Assembly: GCA_966112795.1 (NCBI GenBank) | Contig: CBHWED010000146.1 | Coordinates: 1-8,586, forward strand | Length of the DNA stretch: 8,586 nucleotides | From: Croceibacterium_A sp966112795 | Lineage (GTDB): Bacteria; Pseudomonadota; Alphaproteobacteria; Sphingomonadales; Sphingomonadaceae | Direction of reading: 5' to 3' | Shown here: positions 6,494-8,586 of the stretch, piece by piece | How the letters are laid out: every line of letters begins with the position of its first letter | Numbering within the stretch: the stretch's first letter is position 1 | The notes under the pieces: generated by a model | Databases searched by the model: none | Seen by the model: only the letters and a program-made list of their open reading frames with translations | What the model was told of the DNA's origin: nothing | Program-made: the position numbers and the translations under genes

Positions 6494-7165
6494 TCAGCCC
6501 CTCGGCGTACGTGTCCTTTTGGCAATCGGCGGTTCGAGCACCTTGTTCCGATAGTAGCACAGATCGACCACCGGGCATCGCCAGCATTCGGGCAGCCGCG
6601 CCTTGCAGGTGTAGCGCCCGTGGAGGATCAGCCAGTGGTGCGCGTGGCGCCGGAACGGCTGCGGCACGCGCTTCTCGAGCTTGGCCTCGACTTGCTCGAC
6701 GGTCTTGCCCGGGGCCAGCCCGGTGCGGTTCGAGACGCGGAACACGTGCGTGTCGACCGCGAACGTCTCGGCGCCGAACGCGCAGTTCATCACCACGTTG
6801 GCGGTCTTGCGCCCGACGCCGGGCAGCGTGACCAGCGCGCCGCGGTCGGCCGGCACCTCGCCATGATGCTCGGCGACGAGCTTCTCGCTGAGCGCGATCA
6901 CGTTCTTGGCCTTGGCGTTGAACAGCCCGATGGTCTTGATGTGCTCCTTGAGCCCCTCCTCGCCGAGCGCGATCATCTGCTCGGGGGTCGTGACCTCGCG
7001 GAACAGCGCGCGCGTCGCCTTGTTGACGCCGACGTCGGTCGCCTGCGCCGAGAGCACGACCGCGACGAGCAGCTGGTAGACGTTGCCGAACTCGAGCTCG
7101 GTTTCGGGCGAGGGATTATCCTCGGCGAGCCGGCGGAAAAACTCGAAAATCTGCTCGCGGGTCAT
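6494..7165 (-). CDS. nth: Endonuclease III (DNA glycosylase/AP lyase)
   Basis: Nth removes oxidised pyrimidines such as thymine glycol and nicks the abasic site by beta-elimination, in base-excision repair. The 223-residue product covers the whole family length. The helix-hairpin-helix LPGVGRKTANVVMN (114-127) contains the Schiff-base lysine Lys120, followed by the catalytic aspartate Asp138 in FAVDTHVFRV. The C-terminal [4Fe-4S] cluster motif C-x6-C-x2-C-x5-C is complete at Cys187, Cys194, Cys197 and Cys203. With the start at 7165 these residues carry the same numbers as in E. coli Nth, which supports this start; ATG 7174 would add three residues. ATG 7165 overlaps the stop of the upstream gene (ATGA), and no Shine-Dalgarno is evident, so translation is probably coupled. 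A C-terminal basic tail (AKRTRTPRG) is unremarkable. Confidence 0.97.
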   Translation of the reverse strand: MTREQIFEFFRRLAEDNPSPETELEFGNVYQLLVAVVLSAQATDVGVNKATRALFREVTTPEQMIALGEEGLKEHIKTIGLFNAKAKNVIALSEKLVAEHHGEVPADRGALVTLPGVGRKTANVVMNCAFGAETFAVDTHVFRVSNRTGLAPGKTVEQVEAKLEKRVPQPFRRHAHHWLILHGRYTCKARLPECWRCPVVDLCYYRNKVLEPPIAKRTRTPRG

Positions 7166-7680
7166 CGCAGCCATCGCGTCATCGCCGGGAATGCCGGCAC
7201 GCCCCATTCGGCGGCGCGGTGCGGTTCGGCGGTCATGCCGAACCACGCGAGCATCGGCACGCCGACCATGCCGTTGCCGCCGAACGCCGTGCGCAGCGCC
7301 GCGGCGTTGCCTCTGTAGCCAGCGTCGAAGAACAGCGTCTCGAGCGCCGTGCCGCAAGCATGCGCGGCCGCGACCGACCAGGCGATCGCGGCCATCTCGT
7401 CGCCCGGATCGGCCGCGATCGTCTCGATCGCATCGCGCGTCTGCGGATCGCTGACCGCGACATGGCCGGCCTCGTGCAGCAGGTCGGCGGGATAAGCGGC
7501 GATCGCCGGATCGACCCGCACCCGGCCGCGCAGCACCGTTATGCCCGGCAGCACGCTGTCGCTGACCGGACCCGCCTCGACCGCGACGCCGATCTCCTGG
7601 AGGAACGCACCGATCCGCAGCGCCTCGTCGAGCCCGCCGGGCTCGCGCCAGCGGCATTGCCGAATCGCGGCCTCGTTCAA
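7162..7680 (-). CDS. Uncharacterised protein with HExxH motif, putative small zinc metallopeptidase-like
   Basis: This 172-residue protein has no signal peptide and no transmembrane segment. Its main feature is DLLHEAGHVAV, an HExxH zinc-binding signature at His69-Glu70-x-x-His73. Twenty-two residues later, GDEMAAIAW places Glu95 where a third, gluzincin-type ligand could lie; this resembles the arrangement of minimal gluzincins such as ImmA-like proteins. The C-terminal half contains FFDAGYRGN (117-125) and VPMLAWFGMT (141-150), which look conserved but which I cannot name. Whether it is an active peptidase is not shown. The start is TTG at 7680-7678, overlapping the dapB stop as TTGA. No in-frame ATG or GTG exists that would keep the N-terminal helix (residues about 15-36). 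The stop overlaps the nth start as ATGA. Wedging between dapB and nth with both junctions overlapping supports a real, co-translated gene. Confidence 0.85.
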   Translation of the reverse strand: MNEAAIRQCRWREPGGLDEALRIGAFLQEIGVAVEAGPVSDSVLPGITVLRGRVRVDPAIAAYPADLLHEAGHVAVSDPQTRDAIETIAADPGDEMAAIAWSVAAAHACGTALETLFFDAGYRGNAAALRTAFGGNGMVGVPMLAWFGMTAEPHRAAEWGVPAFPAMTRWLR

Positions 7681-8405
7681 AGCCCGAGCACCTGCTCCAT
7701 CGTGTAGCGCCCGGCCGCGCGGCCGATCAGCCAGTCGGCCCCACGCACGGCGCCGTGGGCGAAGATCATCCGGTCCTCGGCGCTGTGCGACAGCGTCAGC
7801 CGCTCCTGCGGGCCGGCGATGATCACGCTGTGCTCGCCGGCGACAGTGCCGCCGCGCAAGCTGGCGAAGCCGATCGCACCTTCGGCGCGCGCGCCGGTGT
7901 GGCCGTCACGGCCGCGCTCGCTGTGGCTGGCGAGGTCGATCCCGCGTCCGTCAGCGGCTGCTCGGCCGAGCAGCAGCGCGGTGCCCGAAGGCGCGTCGAC
8001 CTTCATCCGGTGGTGCATCTCGACGATCTCGATGTCCCACTCGGGCCCGAGCCGTGTCGCCGCCTCGCGCACGAGGTGCGCGAGCAGCGTGACGCCGAGC
8101 GAAGTGTTGCCGGTCTGCAGCACCGGGATCGCCCGCGCCGCCGCGTCGATCGCCGCATGGTGGCGCTCCTCGAGTCCCGTGGTGCCGACGAGGATCGGAA
8201 TGCCCGCGCCGATCGCCGCGTGAAGGTTCGAATCGAGCGCCGCCGGCGCCGAGAAATCGAGCAGCGCGTCGCTGTGGTCGGCGAGCCCGGCGACGTCGCC
8301 GCCGCGGTCGACCCCGCCGGCGTTCTCGTGTCCGGCCGCCGCGATGGCGCGCTCGAGCGCATGCCCCATGCGCCCTTCGCTGCCGATGATGCCGATGCGG
8401 GCCAT
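7677..8405 (-). CDS. dapB: 4-hydroxy-tetrahydrodipicolinate reductase
   Basis: DapB reduces 4-hydroxy-tetrahydrodipicolinate to tetrahydrodipicolinate with NAD(P)H, an early step toward diaminopimelate and lysine in the cytoplasm. The 242-residue product has an N-terminal Rossmann domain with the nucleotide motif GIIGSEGRMG (5-14) and VGTTGL (73-78). The catalytic and substrate-binding stretch is EMHHRMKVDAPSGTAL (129-144); His131 and Lys135 correspond to E. coli His159 and Lys163. The conserved C-terminal segment RGGTVAGEHSV (184-194) and the following SHSAEDR are intact. It is shorter than E. coli DapB (273 residues), as in many alphaproteobacteria. The start at ATG 8405 has GGAGG upstream. 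It heads a four-gene minus-strand cluster and shares a 35-base gap with the divergent sirtuin gene. Confidence 0.97.
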   Translation of the reverse strand: MARIGIIGSEGRMGHALERAIAAAGHENAGGVDRGGDVAGLADHSDALLDFSAPAALDSNLHAAIGAGIPILVGTTGLEERHHAAIDAAARAIPVLQTGNTSLGVTLLAHLVREAATRLGPEWDIEIVEMHHRMKVDAPSGTALLLGRAAADGRGIDLASHSERGRDGHTGARAEGAIGFASLRGGTVAGEHSVIIAGPQERLTLSHSAEDRMIFAHGAVRGADWLIGRAAGRYTMEQVLGL

Positions 8406-8409
8406 TGCG

Positions 8410-8414
8410 CCTCC
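8410..8414 (-). promoter_or_regulatory. Ribosome binding site of dapB
   Basis: A full GGAGG lies 4 bases before ATG 8405. The spacing is slightly short, but this is the best Shine-Dalgarno core in the window and fixes the dapB start. Confidence 0.7.
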
Positions 8415-8440
8415 GTTAGTGCGCGTGCTTCATGCGCAGA

Positions 8441-8586
8441 ATGGACGGCATCCGCAACATCGTCATCCTCACCGGCGCCGGAATCAGCGCCGAGAGCGGC
8501 CTCCGGACCTTCCGCGCCGACGACGGCCTGTGGGAGGACCACCGGGTCGAGGACGTCGCCTCGCCGCAGGGCTTCCGCCGCGATCC
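8441..8586 (+). CDS. cobB: NAD-dependent protein deacylase (sirtuin, CobB type), N-terminal part only
   Basis: The first 48 codons of a sirtuin are present and the gene runs off the right edge. Sirtuins remove acyl groups from lysines using NAD+, giving nicotinamide and O-acyl-ADP-ribose. The NAD-binding motif GAGISAESG (12-20) followed by TFR (23-25) is complete. The next stretch, DGLWEDHRVEDVASPQGFRR, is very close to what I recall of E. coli CobB, so I use that symbol. The Tyr and Arg residues that would indicate desuccinylase activity, and the catalytic His, lie beyond the window. I chose ATG 8441 (MDGIRNIVIL) because family members begin this close to the beta strand; an in-frame ATG at 8432 (adding MRR) is possible. 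No clear Shine-Dalgarno is seen. It diverges from dapB. Confidence 0.9.
   Translation, partial: MDGIRNIVILTGAGISAESGLRTFRADDGLWEDHRVEDVASPQGFRRD

Noticed and set aside
4741..6525. 594-codon open frame on the minus strand opposite the symporter
   Set aside because: Its composition is very rich in Arg, Asp, Glu and His without any domain. It spans the convergent genes and is explained as antisense shadow.
4254..6554. 766-codon open frame on the plus strand across dapE and the symporter
   Set aside because: It is out of frame with two well-recognised genes and its product is mostly Arg, Ala, Gly and Asp. This is typical of a shifted frame in high-GC DNA.
6389..7318. 309-codon open frame on the plus strand opposite nth
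   Set aside because: nth on the minus strand has every catalytic and cluster residue. The plus frame is its mirror and has no recognisable motif.

Overview
This is an ordinary-looking piece of high-GC bacterial chromosome with short intergenic gaps. Codon use strongly favours G or C in third positions, and protein similarities (short DapB, the DapE type, cupin and sirtuin sequences) suggest an alphaproteobacterium, most likely of the Sphingomonadales. The organism call is inference from remembered protein similarity, not from a search. I see no insertion sequence, phage gene, CRISPR array, tRNA or rRNA.

Layout, left to right. (1) A large minus-strand gene runs off the left edge (2090 to 1, at least 696 codons). 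It encodes a protein I cannot name, which looks like a beta-rich N-terminal part followed by a helical-hairpin (alpha/alpha toroid) part. (2) A gap of about 300 bases, lower in GC, holds a tandem GTCAAC repeat and the leaders of two divergent genes. (3) A GTG-started glutathione S-transferase-like gene (plus) converges on a small cupin gene (minus), with 4 bases between their stops. (4) dapE (plus) diverges from the cupin gene and is followed 75 bases later by a dicarboxylate/amino acid:cation symporter gene (plus). (5) A tight minus-strand cluster, dapB - HExxH protein - nth - small exported cysteine protein, has junctions of 4 bases overlap, 4 bases overlap and a 14-base gap, so it very likely forms one transcript. 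Its last gene overlaps the 3' end of the symporter gene by 46 bases, tail to tail. (6) The first 48 codons of a CobB-type sirtuin gene (plus) diverge from dapB at the right edge.

Functional thread: DapE and DapB are two steps of the succinylase route to meso-diaminopimelate and lysine. The symporter beside dapE may import aspartate, glutamate or C4-dicarboxylates, which would fit metabolically but is not shown. Nth is a base-excision repair enzyme. The least explained parts are the large left-edge protein, the HExxH protein translated from a TTG start between dapB and nth, and the altered sodium-site motif (NQNGT) of the symporter. I did not find a convincing new multi-gene system.
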